From assembly GCA_030040815.1 (NCBI GenBank), contig JASHSZ010000545.1, positions 1 to 6,932 on the forward strand: a stretch of 6,932 nt of DNA, written 5' to 3'. The notes beneath the pieces are model-generated. The model was not told the DNA's origin. It was given only the letters and a program-made list of their open reading frames with translations, and ran no database searches. The first letter of the stretch is position 1. Every line of letters begins with the position of its first letter. Origin of the DNA: Streptosporangiaceae bacterium. GTDB taxonomy: Bacteria; Actinomycetota; Actinomycetes; Streptosporangiales; Streptosporangiaceae. Both the position numbers and the translations under genes were made by a program. Below are positions 1-5,829 of the stretch, in pieces.

Positions 1-452
1 TCGACGCGCTCGAGCTAACCGCCGGCGGCTCCCGAGCGAACCAGATGTTCATGTTCCGCGGCGACCCGCCGCGGGCCGAGATGGCTGCTGCCCTGCCGGG
101 CGTGGCCGGTGTCGGCTTCCGGCTGGCTGGCCCGGCGCTGCTGCGCCGTTACCCCTACCAGGAGGCGTACCTGCTGCCGCTGGCCCGCCAGTTCCGGGCG
201 GAGCTGACACTGCCGCTCATCCTGGTCGGCGGCATCAGCTCGGTGGCCACGATCCGGGAGGCGATGGCCGAGGGTTTCGACTTCGTCGCGATGGGCCGCG
301 CGCTGCTGCGCGAGCCGGACCTGGTGGCCCGCCTCGCCGCCGGCGACGCCGTCGCGGGTAGCTGCGTCCACTGCAACAAGTGCATCCCGAGCATCTTCAC
401 CGGGACCCGCTGCGTGCTCGATCATCCCGCCCCGCTGCCCATCACGGCTTAG
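1..452 (+). CDS. NADH:flavin oxidoreductase, old yellow enzyme family (C-terminal part, 5' end outside window)
   Basis: This is the last 149 codons of an OYE-type FMN oxidoreductase. The open frame runs from position 3 to TAG at 450-452 and is open to the left edge, so the ATG at 45 is internal. The visible start, DALELTAGGS, followed by an MFMFRGD-like segment, matches the late TIM-barrel region of the family. LILVGGISS (visible residues 72-80) and FVAMGRALLREPDL (94-107) are the two FMN-phosphate-binding segments. Members use NAD(P)H to reduce activated C=C bonds in the cytoplasm; the substrate cannot be inferred. The tail carries C121, C124, C127 and C137 (CxxCxxC-x9-C), reminiscent of but not identical to the iron-sulfur cysteines of the 2,4-dienoyl-CoA reductase/trimethylamine dehydrogenase branch. 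The gene ends tail to tail with a methyltransferase remnant, overlapping it by 4 nt. Family assignment is firm, cofactor content open. Confidence 0.88.
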   Translation, partial: DALELTAGGSRANQMFMFRGDPPRAEMAAALPGVAGVGFRLAGPALLRRYPYQEAYLLPLARQFRAELTLPLILVGGISSVATIREAMAEGFDFVAMGRALLREPDLVARLAAGDAVAGSCVHCNKCIPSIFTGTRCVLDHPAPLPITA

Positions 453-640
453 GCGTCGGCGTAGCCCTCAACGGCGAACCCCGGCACGGTCCACAGGACC
501 TTGGGCAGGAAGTAGACCACTGCGCCGACGTCGAAGAACTCCACCCGCAGCGCCTGCTCACGCACGGCGGCGACCGCGAGCCCGGCCGCCGCCTGGGTCA
601 CCGCCCGCCGCGGGCTGCGTGCTCCCCAGGGACGACCCAA
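449..640 (-). pseudogene. Remnant of a class I SAM-dependent methyltransferase (C-terminal part only)
   Basis: A 63-codon minus-strand frame ending in TAA at 449-451. From about residue 17 (AAAGLAVAAVREQ) to residue 60 it reads like the end of small actinobacterial SAM methyltransferases: a beta strand, then RVEFFDVGAVVYFL and KVLWTVPGF, the usual C-terminal strand pair. The SAM-binding Rossmann part with its GxGxG motif is absent. Upstream the frame meets a stop at 664-666, inside the dapB 3' end, and residues 1-13 look unlike the family. The only start is TTG at 640, with no convincing ribosome site. The C-terminus also stops earlier than I would expect for the family. I therefore call it a decayed gene fragment left between dapB and the oxidoreductase, not a working small protein. 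Family recognition comes from remembered patterns, without a search. Confidence 0.65.
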
Positions 641-658
641 GATCCCCCTGTGCTGGCG

Positions 659-1402
659 TTAGGTCAGGCCCAGCAGGCCGTCCAGCCCGACGGTCAGGCC
701 GGGCGGCAGCCCCGCGATGCCCCGGACGGCGACGAGTACGCCCGGCATGAACGACGCCCGGTCCAGGGAGTCATGCCGGATCGTCAGCACCTCGCCGTGC
801 CCGCCGAGCAGCACTTCCTGGTGCGCCACCAGCCCGGCGAGCCGCACCGAGTGCACGTGCACGTCATCCACAACGGTGCCGCGCGCGCCCGCCGCCGCGG
901 TCGCCGTCGCGTCCGGCATCGGCCCAGCGTTGGCCATCGCTCTGGCAGAGTTGATCATGGACGCGGTGCGCCCCGCGGTGGCCGACGGCGCGTCTGCCTT
1001 GCCAGCGTGGTGCAACTCAATTACCTCGGCCGACTCGAAGAACGGCGCCGCGACCGCGGCGAATCGCATCATGAGCACGGCGCCCACCGAGAAGTTCGGT
1101 ACGACGAGCACCCGACCCGCCGGCCGCTCAGCGAGCCAGCCGCGCACCTCGGCGAGCCTGGCGTCGTCGAAGCCGGACGTGCCAACGACCCCGGCCAGGT
1201 CGTGCTCAACGCACCAGCGCAGGTTGTCCATCACGGCGCTGGGGTGAGTGAAGTCGACGACCACGTCGGCCGCGGTCAGTTGCTCGCGCGCGTCACCGAC
1301 GTCGACGCCCGCGACAAGTTCGAGATCGGCCGCCGACTCGACCTCGGCGCAGACCGTGGATCCCATGCGCCCCTTGGCGCCCAGCACACCTACCTTGATC
1401 AT
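659..1402 (-). CDS. dapB: 4-hydroxy-tetrahydrodipicolinate reductase
   Basis: DapB reduces 4-hydroxy-tetrahydrodipicolinate to tetrahydrodipicolinate with NAD(P)H in the cytoplasm, in the diaminopimelate/lysine pathway that feeds peptidoglycan. The protein has 247 residues, normal for the family. The N-terminal Rossmann part has GVLGAKGRMG (residues 5-14), D34 and GTSG (74-77). The C-terminal part has PNFSVGAVLMM (102-112), the catalytic-type pair H131-H132 and K135 in ELHHAGKADAPS, and the RGTVVDDVHVHSVR segment (174-187). The usual PSGTA loop reads PSATA here, so A141 replaces the conserved glycine. The ATG at 1400-1402 is preceded by AAGGGGG (1409-1415) at 6 nt, which supports this start. 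The gene is divergent from the DLH gene; downstream lies only a methyltransferase remnant. Whether it is the sole housekeeping copy or a paralogue cannot be told from this window. Confidence 0.95.
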   Translation of the reverse strand: MIKVGVLGAKGRMGSTVCAEVESAADLELVAGVDVGDAREQLTAADVVVDFTHPSAVMDNLRWCVEHDLAGVVGTSGFDDARLAEVRGWLAERPAGRVLVVPNFSVGAVLMMRFAAVAAPFFESAEVIELHHAGKADAPSATAGRTASMINSARAMANAGPMPDATATAAAGARGTVVDDVHVHSVRLAGLVAHQEVLLGGHGEVLTIRHDSLDRASFMPGVLVAVRGIAGLPPGLTVGLDGLLGLT

Positions 1403-1518
1403 CGCACGCCCCCTTGCGTAGTGCTTGATCCTAGCGACCGGTCGGTCACGCGCGGCGCTCGCAGATGCGGTATGAAGGTCTGCGGATAGCGCGAAGCTGC
1501 GAGCCGGAGGTCACAAAG
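1403..1518. promoter_or_regulatory. Divergent intergenic region dapB / DLH with palindrome CGACCGGTCG
   Basis: This 116-nt gap separates divergent starts. It contains the dapB ribosome site (minus strand, 1409-1415) and a minus-strand TAGGAT at 1428-1433 that fits an actinobacterial -10 (TAnnnT) about 25 nt before the dapB ATG. Directly upstream of it is the perfect 10-bp palindrome CGACCGGTCG (1435-1444), extended by a direct repeat into GACCGGTCGGTC (1436-1447). It would sit between the -10 and -35 of dapB, a typical repressor position. I see no good -35, and no clear promoter for the plus-strand gene. The region is GC-rich, so the palindrome could be chance. Confidence 0.35.
1506..1510 (+). 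promoter_or_regulatory. Ribosome binding site that sets the DLH start
   Basis: GGAGG lies 8 nt before the ATG at 1519. The upstream in-frame ATG at 1465 would add 18 residues with no comparable site before it, and these look unlike the family, so 1519 is preferred. Confidence 0.7.
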
Positions 1519-2292
1519 ATGGCGGCGTGGAACTCGTTCGGCACGGACACGAACAACGGCATCACCTCCGAGGTGATCACCTTCGCCGGCGGCAGTGGCG
1601 ATGAGATCCATGCCTACGTCAGCCAGCCGACCGTGAGCGGTATCCGGCCTGGCATCGTGGCGGTGCACCACATGCCGGGGTGGGACGAGTTCTACCGCGA
1701 GTTCTGCGACCGGCTCGCCCGGCACGGCTACACCGTGATCTCCCCTAACTTGTACGAGCGGTACGGGCACGGCTTGCCGGACGACATTACCGCCAAGGTC
1801 CGCGCTGAGGGCGGCGTGCCCGACGACAGCGTGATAGCCGACTGCGCCGCAGCCGCCGACTGGCTGCGCGCGCAGCCGACGAGCAACGGCAAGGTCGGCA
1901 TCATCGGCACCTGCTCGGGTGGCCGGCACGCGCTGCTGGCGGCGTCCCGTACGAACAGTTTCGACGCGGTGGCCGACCTGTGGGGCGGCGGCGTGGTAAT
2001 GAGCGCGCAGGACCTCAGCCCGGCCCGCCCGGTCTCGCCGCTTGACTACACTGCGGACCTGACCGCACCGCTGCTCGGCCTGTTCGGCAACGACGACCAA
2101 TTCCCGACGCCTGCGCTCGTCGACCAGCACGAGGCGGAGTTGAAGCGACTCGGCAAGGACTACGAGTTCCACCGCTACGACGGCGCATCGCACGGCTTCT
2201 TCTACTACCACACCCCCATGTACCGGCCAGAGGCCGCAATGGATGGCTGGGAGAAGGTCTTCGCGTTCTTCGGCGAGCACCTGGCGGCGTGA
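1519..2292 (+). CDS. Dienelactone hydrolase family protein
   Basis: A 257-residue cytoplasmic alpha/beta hydrolase of the dienelactone hydrolase (carboxymethylenebutenolidase-like) family. True DLH opens the lactone ring of dienelactone to maleylacetate in chloroaromatic breakdown; many members act on other or unknown esters and lactones. The catalytic triad is visible: nucleophile C132 in GTCSGG (130-135), an acid at D192 or D193 in FGNDDQFP, and H225 in GASHGF. The early strand ending in VAVHHMPGWDEF (47-58) and the HGYTVISPNLYER segment (69-81) are typical. Length is about 20 residues above the classical Pseudomonas enzyme. The ATG at 1519 has GGAGG 8 nt upstream; a longer start at 1465 is less likely. 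The gene is divergent from dapB and convergent with the denD-like gene, with 11 nt between stop codons. Physiological substrate unknown. Confidence 0.9.
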   Translation: MAAWNSFGTDTNNGITSEVITFAGGSGDEIHAYVSQPTVSGIRPGIVAVHHMPGWDEFYREFCDRLARHGYTVISPNLYERYGHGLPDDITAKVRAEGGVPDDSVIADCAAAADWLRAQPTSNGKVGIIGTCSGGRHALLAASRTNSFDAVADLWGGGVVMSAQDLSPARPVSPLDYTADLTAPLLGLFGNDDQFPTPALVDQHEAELKRLGKDYEFHRYDGASHGFFYYHTPMYRPEAAMDGWEKVFAFFGEHLAA

Positions 2293-2293
2293 T

Positions 2294-2320
2294 ACACCGC
2301 CGGTCAGCGGCCGGCGGTGT
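2294..2320. terminator. Hairpin between convergent DLH and denD ends, probable bidirectional terminator
   Basis: ACACCGCCGG (2294-2303) and CCGGCGGTGT (2311-2320) form a perfect 10-bp stem with a 7-nt loop. It starts one base after the DLH stop (2290-2292), and its loop contains the denD stop (2304-2306), so the right arm is denD coding sequence. No T tract follows on either strand, as is common for actinobacterial terminators. Position at a convergent junction favours termination in both directions. Confidence 0.7.
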
Positions 2321-3314
2321 CGCGGAGGTAGGAGCGGACGACGGCCTCGAAGCCGTTGTCCGGCCTCAGTCCGAGCGCGGCTGCTCTGGTTGTCGCGAAG
2401 CGCGCCGGCCAGCCGCGCACGATGGCCGCGATAGCATCGTCCGGCTCCCAGCCGACCAGGGCGCTGACCGCCGGACCGGCGACTCGCTCGAGCGTCTGCA
2501 CCATCTCGCCGACGGTGACGGTGACCGAGGGCAGGTTGACCGCGGTGGGATCGCCCCACTGCTCCGGCGCTGCCTCCGCGGCGCGCAGCAGTCCTTCGAC
2601 GGCCCGCGCCGGAGAACTGACCGCCACCGCGGTGCCGGGCGGTACCGGGGAATTGGCGCGCAGCCCGGCGAGCGGTTCCCTGATGATGCCGGAGAGGAAT
2701 CCGGACGCCGCGGCGTTCGGTCGTCCCGGCCGCACGGTGACCGTCATCAGGCGCACCGACCTGCCCTGGATGTACCCCTTGCGCGAATAGTCGGCGATGA
2801 GCTGCTCGCCGATGAACTTCTGCACCCCGTAGCTGCTCTGCGGCACGGGCAGCGTCGAGTCGGTGATCACGTCGGGCAGCGGATGGCTGCCCGTACCGCC
2901 GAACACCGCGAGCGAGCTGGAGAACACCACCACGGGCGCGCGCCCGGACTGGCGACAGGCAGAAAGAACCAGCCGGGTACCCGCGACGTTGGCCCGCATG
3001 CCGAGGTCGAAGTCCCGCTCGCACTCCGCGCTCACCGCCGCTGCGAGGTGAAAGACGAGATCAGCGTCGGCGAGCGGGCTGGTCGTGTCACCCTCGAGTG
3101 CACGGACGAGGTCACCCAGCCAGACCGCGACGCGCGGGTCGCGGCTGACGGCAGCAGGCGGCGCGACCTGGTCGAGCAGCGTCAGCCGGGTCACCGCCCG
3201 GCTGGGCGCGCCCGCGACCGACACCGAGCCACGCGCGAGGATCTCGCTGGCCAGCCGGGCGCCGATGAAGCCCGCGCCACCCGTGATCACGACGTTCAGT
3301 GGCGCGTCCGTCAT
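2304..3314 (-). CDS. denD: D-erythronate dehydrogenase-like NAD-dependent epimerase/dehydratase-family enzyme
   Basis: A 336-residue extended SDR that resembles DenD, which oxidises D-erythronate at C2 to 2-oxo-erythronate with NAD+. The N-terminal nucleotide-binding motif TGGAGFIG spans residues 11-18, D48 ends the second strand (likely ribose contact), and the catalytic set is S133/S134 with Y162 and K166 (YGVQK). DenD-like signatures include FHLAAAVS (88-95), ERDFDLGMRANVAGTR (99-114), VRPGRPNAAASGF (194-206) and SGIIREPLAG (208-217), plus the VTVGEMVQTLERVAG stretch (266-280). The ATG at 3312-3314 has GGGGG (3321-3325) at 6 nt. It lies 18 nt after tetR and is presumably cotranscribed with SDR and tetR. 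Usual DenD partners (four-carbon acid kinase, aldolase, isomerase) are not in the window. Family is certain; the exact substrate is an inference from sequence resemblance. Confidence 0.82.
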   Translation of the reverse strand: MTDAPLNVVITGGAGFIGARLASEILARGSVSVAGAPSRAVTRLTLLDQVAPPAAVSRDPRVAVWLGDLVRALEGDTTSPLADADLVFHLAAAVSAECERDFDLGMRANVAGTRLVLSACRQSGRAPVVVFSSSLAVFGGTGSHPLPDVITDSTLPVPQSSYGVQKFIGEQLIADYSRKGYIQGRSVRLMTVTVRPGRPNAAASGFLSGIIREPLAGLRANSPVPPGTAVAVSSPARAVEGLLRAAEAAPEQWGDPTAVNLPSVTVTVGEMVQTLERVAGPAVSALVGWEPDDAIAAIVRGWPARFATTRAAALGLRPDNGFEAVVRSYLRDTAGR

Positions 3315-3332
3315 CGCTGACCCCCGCTCTCG

Positions 3333-3941
3333 CTACGAGCGCAGTGCCGCGCGGCCCGCGATGAGCGCGAGCGTCGCGCGGGCCGCGCTGTCGGCAGCGG
3401 CCCGGACGGCGTCCGGACCCTGACCGTACTCCCCGTCGACGAGCAGCATGGCGTGGCCGTGCGCGGTCGCCTCGGCTGCCGCTGCCAGCGCGTCGGCCGC
3501 GACGGCGTTGCCGTCGCAGATCTGCCGCACCTCGGCGAGGAGAGTGTCGAGCGGTTCCCACGCTCGCTGGAGCTCGGGATACCGGCTCTTGTCGACGCCC
3601 GAGCTGAACAGCGCGTCGAACAACGGGCGGTGCTCGGCCGCGAACCGGACGTACGTGCTGGCCACCGCCGCGAGCCGGTGCTCCGGGGTCGCGGCGCGGT
3701 CCGCTGCGGCCATGGCCATGCCGGTGAACGTCTGCAGCCCTCGCACCGCGACCGCCGCGAGCAGTTCCTCGCGATCGGCGAAGTGCCGGTACGGCGCCGC
3801 CGTCGTCACGCCGACCCGGCGGCTCGCCTCGGCCAGCGAGAACCCGTGCACCCCGCGCTCGGCGATTAGCGCGATCGCGGCGTCAACGAGCGCAGCCCGC
3901 AGGTCGCCGTGGTGATACCGATGGCCCGTCGTGGCTGCCAT
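3333..3941 (-). CDS. TetR/AcrR-family transcriptional regulator, WHG-type C-terminal domain
   Basis: A 202-residue one-component repressor-type regulator. The N-terminal DNA-binding domain begins YHHGDLRAALVDAA (9-22); the helix-turn-helix covers about residues 34-55, with EASRRVGVTTAAPYRHF as turn and recognition helix. The ligand/dimer domain shows YVRFAAEHRPLFDALFSS (97-114) and the following Y121-P-E-L region, typical of the WHG class. The ATG at 3939-3941 lies 4 nt after the SDR stop; GAGGGG abuts the ATG with almost no spacing, so translation probably depends on coupling to the SDR gene. It sits between SDR and denD in one tight unit. By the usual logic of such units it would repress its own operon through the palindromes at 4894-4937 and be released by a pathway metabolite. 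The ligand is unknown. Confidence 0.92.
   Translation of the reverse strand: MAATTGHRYHHGDLRAALVDAAIALIAERGVHGFSLAEASRRVGVTTAAPYRHFADREELLAAVAVRGLQTFTGMAMAAADRAATPEHRLAAVASTYVRFAAEHRPLFDALFSSGVDKSRYPELQRAWEPLDTLLAEVRQICDGNAVAADALAAAAEATAHGHAMLLVDGEYGQGPDAVRAAADSAARATLALIAGRAALRS
3349..3388. repeat. 12-bp inverted repeat in the tetR 3' end
   Basis: GCGCGGCCCGCG (3349-3360) and CGCGGGCCGCGC (3377-3388) are perfect 12-nt arms around a 16-nt loop, within tetR codons for the last alanine-rich helix, ending 35 nt before the denD start. In the tetR-denD transcript it could fold into a very stable hairpin before denD. The arms are pure G/C in a GC-rich gene, so codon bias alone may explain it. Confidence 0.5.
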
Positions 3942-3945
3942 CCCC

Positions 3946-4875
3946 TCAGAGTATGCGGAACGGCACGCCGGTCAGCTGCTCCGAGATCTGCCACAACCGG
4001 GCCTGGACGGCCGCGTCGCGGGCGCCAGCACTCGGCTCCACCCGATCCGGATAGCCGGTGTGGAACCGGCGGCGCAGCCCGTAACGCCGCGGGCCGAAAT
4101 AGTCGCCGCCTCGCGCTGCCGGGTCGGTAGCCGCCCGCAACGCGGGCAGCGCCCCCATCCGCACGTCCTGCACGGCCCAGAAGTTGATGATTCGCGACCG
4201 CGGCTTAAGCAGCGCCTGCTGCAGCTTCGACGCGGTGACGAACAAGTCGGTGTAGACGACGCCGGGGTGCGCGGCGAGCGCGCTGGTCTGCATGCCCGCC
4301 GCCCGCAGCCGCCGGTCGAGCTCGAACGTGAAGAGGAGGTTCGCGAGCTTCGACTGCGCGTACGCCGCTTCGGGCCGGTAACCGCGCTCGCCCTGCAGGT
4401 CGTCGAAATCAACCCTGCCCCGCAGATGAGAAATGCTGCTCATCGTCACGATCCGGGAGCCGTTGGCGGCGAGCAGCCGGTCCAGCACCAGCCCGGTCAG
4501 CGCGAAGTGGCCGAGGTGGTTGGTGGCGAGGGTGAGCTCGAAGCCGTCCGCGGTCCGTTGGTACGGGATGTCCATCACGCCGGCGTTGTTGATCAGCAGG
4601 TCCAGTCGCGAGTACCGAGCGCGGATCTCCTCCGCCGCGGAGCGCACCGACGCTAGCGAGGCGAGGTCGAGCCGCACCACAGCCGTATCGCCGCCGATCA
4701 CGCTAGCGGCCGCTTCCCCCTTCTCGACGCTTCGGCATGCCAGCACGACGTGCGCACCGCGCCCGGCGAGCACTCGACTGATCTGTAGGCCGAGGCCGGC
4801 GTTGCCGCCGGTGACGACGGCCGTCCGACCGGCCAGGTCCGCGATTTCTGCTTCAGTCCACCGCTGTCTCGCCAT
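3946..4875 (-). CDS. Short-chain dehydrogenase/reductase, retinol-dehydrogenase/protochlorophyllide-reductase-like
   Basis: A 309-residue cytoplasmic NAD(P)-dependent oxidoreductase of the classical SDR fold. The cofactor motif TGGNAGLG occupies residues 22-29; A46-C-R48-S suggests NADP preference through R48. L69-D70-L71 and NNAG (96-99) follow, then N119, the catalytic serine at S146/S147 in TMSSISH, and Y172-x3-K176 (YAQSK). The AAHPGVVYTDLF segment after the active site and the variable C-terminal part are typical of the large actinobacterial retinol-dehydrogenase-like group, whose real substrates are mostly unknown. Start: ATG at 4875 with AGGAGGT at 4880-4886; an in-frame GTG at 4881 overlaps that site and is rejected. 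It is the first gene of SDR-tetR-denD, and its promoter region carries tandem palindromes. Reaction direction and substrate cannot be deduced. Confidence 0.9.
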   Translation of the reverse strand: MARQRWTEAEIADLAGRTAVVTGGNAGLGLQISRVLAGRGAHVVLACRSVEKGEAAASVIGGDTAVVRLDLASLASVRSAAEEIRARYSRLDLLINNAGVMDIPYQRTADGFELTLATNHLGHFALTGLVLDRLLAANGSRIVTMSSISHLRGRVDFDDLQGERGYRPEAAYAQSKLANLLFTFELDRRLRAAGMQTSALAAHPGVVYTDLFVTASKLQQALLKPRSRIINFWAVQDVRMGALPALRAATDPAARGGDYFGPRRYGLRRRFHTGYPDRVEPSAGARDAAVQARLWQISEQLTGVPFRIL

Positions 4876-4879
4876 CGGC

Positions 4880-4886
4880 ACCTCCT
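4880..4886 (-). promoter_or_regulatory. Strong ribosome binding site of the SDR gene
   Basis: On the minus strand AGGAGGT precedes the ATG at 4875 with 4 nt between. It overlaps the alternative GTG (4879-4881), which excludes that codon as the start. Confidence 0.8.
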
Positions 4887-4893
4887 ACTGCAA

Positions 4894-4937
4894 TGTAAGA
4901 GATACTAACACCGATGTTAGAGTCAGTAACATCTAAC
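4894..4937. promoter_or_regulatory. Tandem palindromic operator, probably for the adjacent TetR regulator, overlapping the SDR promoter
   Basis: Two 17-bp imperfect palindromes, TGTAAGAGATACTAACA (4894-4910) and TGTTAGAGTCAGTAACA (4915-4931), match at 13 of 17 positions and lie 21 bp apart, two helical turns. Bridging them is the 16-bp palindrome CTAACACCGATGTTAG (4905-4920). The right unit extends to GATGTTA/TAACATC (4913-4919, 4927-4933), and GTTAGA/TCTAAC (4916-4921, 4932-4937) adds a further nested pair. This AT-rich stretch stands out from its GC-rich surroundings. Minus-strand TAGTAT (4902-4907), with a weak TTACTG (4924-4929) 16 nt upstream, is a promoter candidate lying within the palindromes. 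It fills almost all of the 57-nt gap between permease and SDR. TetR binding is inferred from architecture and neighbourhood. Confidence 0.78.
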
Positions 4938-5829
4938 CGCGCCTGCTGGGGTCGGCCAGGAGAAGGAGTCCGCGCAGGCCCAGGTCGAGTGTGAGGCTGA
5001 CGGCAGCGATAGCGATGAGGCCCGCGAAGGCGAGCGAGAGGTCGAGGTAGTCGCCCGCCTGGGTGATCATGTAGCCGAGTCCGCTGGTGGCCGCGATCAT
5101 CTCGACGGCGACAATGCTGCTCCAGGATCCCGCCATGGCGATGCGCATGCCGGTGAGAATGGCCGGCAGCGCCGCGCGGATCTGCACGTGCAGCAGGGTG
5201 TAGCGGCGGGTCGCACCGAGGGTGCGTGCGCATAGCCGCAGGTCCTCGGGGACCTCGCCGAGGGCGGCGACGGTGACGATGGCCATCAGGGGGGTGACGC
5301 CCACGATGATCAGGATTTCCTTGGGAAGCTCGCCGATGCCGAACCAGACGATGAACAGCGGGATGAAGGCAAGCGGGGGCAGCGGCCGGAGGACCTCGAT
5401 GACGGGGTCGACGAGGTGCCGGACGACCTGGCTGGCGAACATGGCGGCGCCGAGCGCGATGCCAGCGGTCACCCCGATGGCGAAGCCGATCAAGACCCGC
5501 TGCGTGCTGATATACAGGTCGAACCACAGCGGCTTGCCCTCCGCCGGGTAGGGCCGGTTGAGATAGTGCACGAACTGCTGAAGGGTCTGGATGACCGACG
5601 GCAGCGCGACCTGGTCATCGATGATCATCGCGGCCAGTTGCCAGAGCACGATCAGAGCGCCAAGCCCGCCTAGGCCGGTCAGCAACCGGGTCGTCCGGGC
5701 GCGGCGGCGGGCGCGGCGGTGCGCGAGTAGATCCGCACGCTCCTCGAGGTCGTCGCCGGGCGGTCCGGCTGGCGCGTGCTCGTCCTCGCGTACCAGGACT
5801 GCGAGCGGTCCGGATTGCCAGCTTGCCAT
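4933..5829 (-). CDS. ABC transporter permease, SsuC/TauC type (nitrate/sulfonate/taurine-like family)
   Basis: A 298-residue inner-membrane permease of a binding-protein-dependent importer. A charged, Arg/Glu-rich cytoplasmic N-terminus of about 45 residues is followed by roughly six hydrophobic segments (about 48-70, 110-132, 150-166, 172-190, 225-245, 264-290). The conserved EAA coupling loop is seen at about 191-228, with G205 in EDLRLCARTLGA and the following IRAALPAILTGMRIA. RPLPPLAFIPLFIVWFGIG (148-166) is a hallmark of the SsuC/TauC group. The ATG at 5827-5829 overlaps the ATPase stop as TAATG and has GGGAG 6 nt upstream, so the two genes are translationally coupled. It is the last gene of the transporter unit. 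Its TAG at 4933-4935 lies inside the outer arm of the palindromes before the SDR gene. Substrate cannot be inferred: the family covers sulfonates, nitrate, thiamine precursors and others. Confidence 0.92.
   Translation of the reverse strand: MASWQSGPLAVLVREDEHAPAGPPGDDLEERADLLAHRRARRRARTTRLLTGLGGLGALIVLWQLAAMIIDDQVALPSVIQTLQQFVHYLNRPYPAEGKPLWFDLYISTQRVLIGFAIGVTAGIALGAAMFASQVVRHLVDPVIEVLRPLPPLAFIPLFIVWFGIGELPKEILIIVGVTPLMAIVTVAALGEVPEDLRLCARTLGATRRYTLLHVQIRAALPAILTGMRIAMAGSWSSIVAVEMIAATSGLGYMITQAGDYLDLSLAFAGLIAIAAVSLTLDLGLRGLLLLADPSRRG

Noticed and set aside
380..1489. Plus-strand open frame of 369 codons across the methyltransferase remnant and dapB
   Set aside because: It lies opposite dapB, has a composition of His/Arg/Gly typical of antisense shadows, and shows no motif.
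1465..1518. Longer DLH start at the ATG at 1465
   Set aside because: No ribosome site precedes it, and the extra 18 residues do not fit the family, whereas the ATG at 1519 has GGAGG at 8 nt.
1399..3024. Minus-strand open frame of 541 codons
   Set aside because: It runs antisense to the DLH gene and out of frame with the denD-like gene, is arginine-rich with no recognisable domain, and is a shadow of GC-rich coding with few stops.
2289..3320. Plus-strand open frame of 343 codons opposite denD
   Set aside because: It is a complete antisense shadow of the clearly homologous denD-like gene.
3931..4656. Plus-strand open frame of 241 codons opposite the SDR
   Set aside because: It is antisense to an SDR with all catalytic motifs and has no family features of its own.
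4913..4933. GATGTTA/TAACATC stem read as a terminator of the permease transcript
   Set aside because: The stem is short and AT-rich with no T tract, and it is part of a phased tandem repeat over a promoter-like site, which fits an operator better. A minor role in termination is not excluded.
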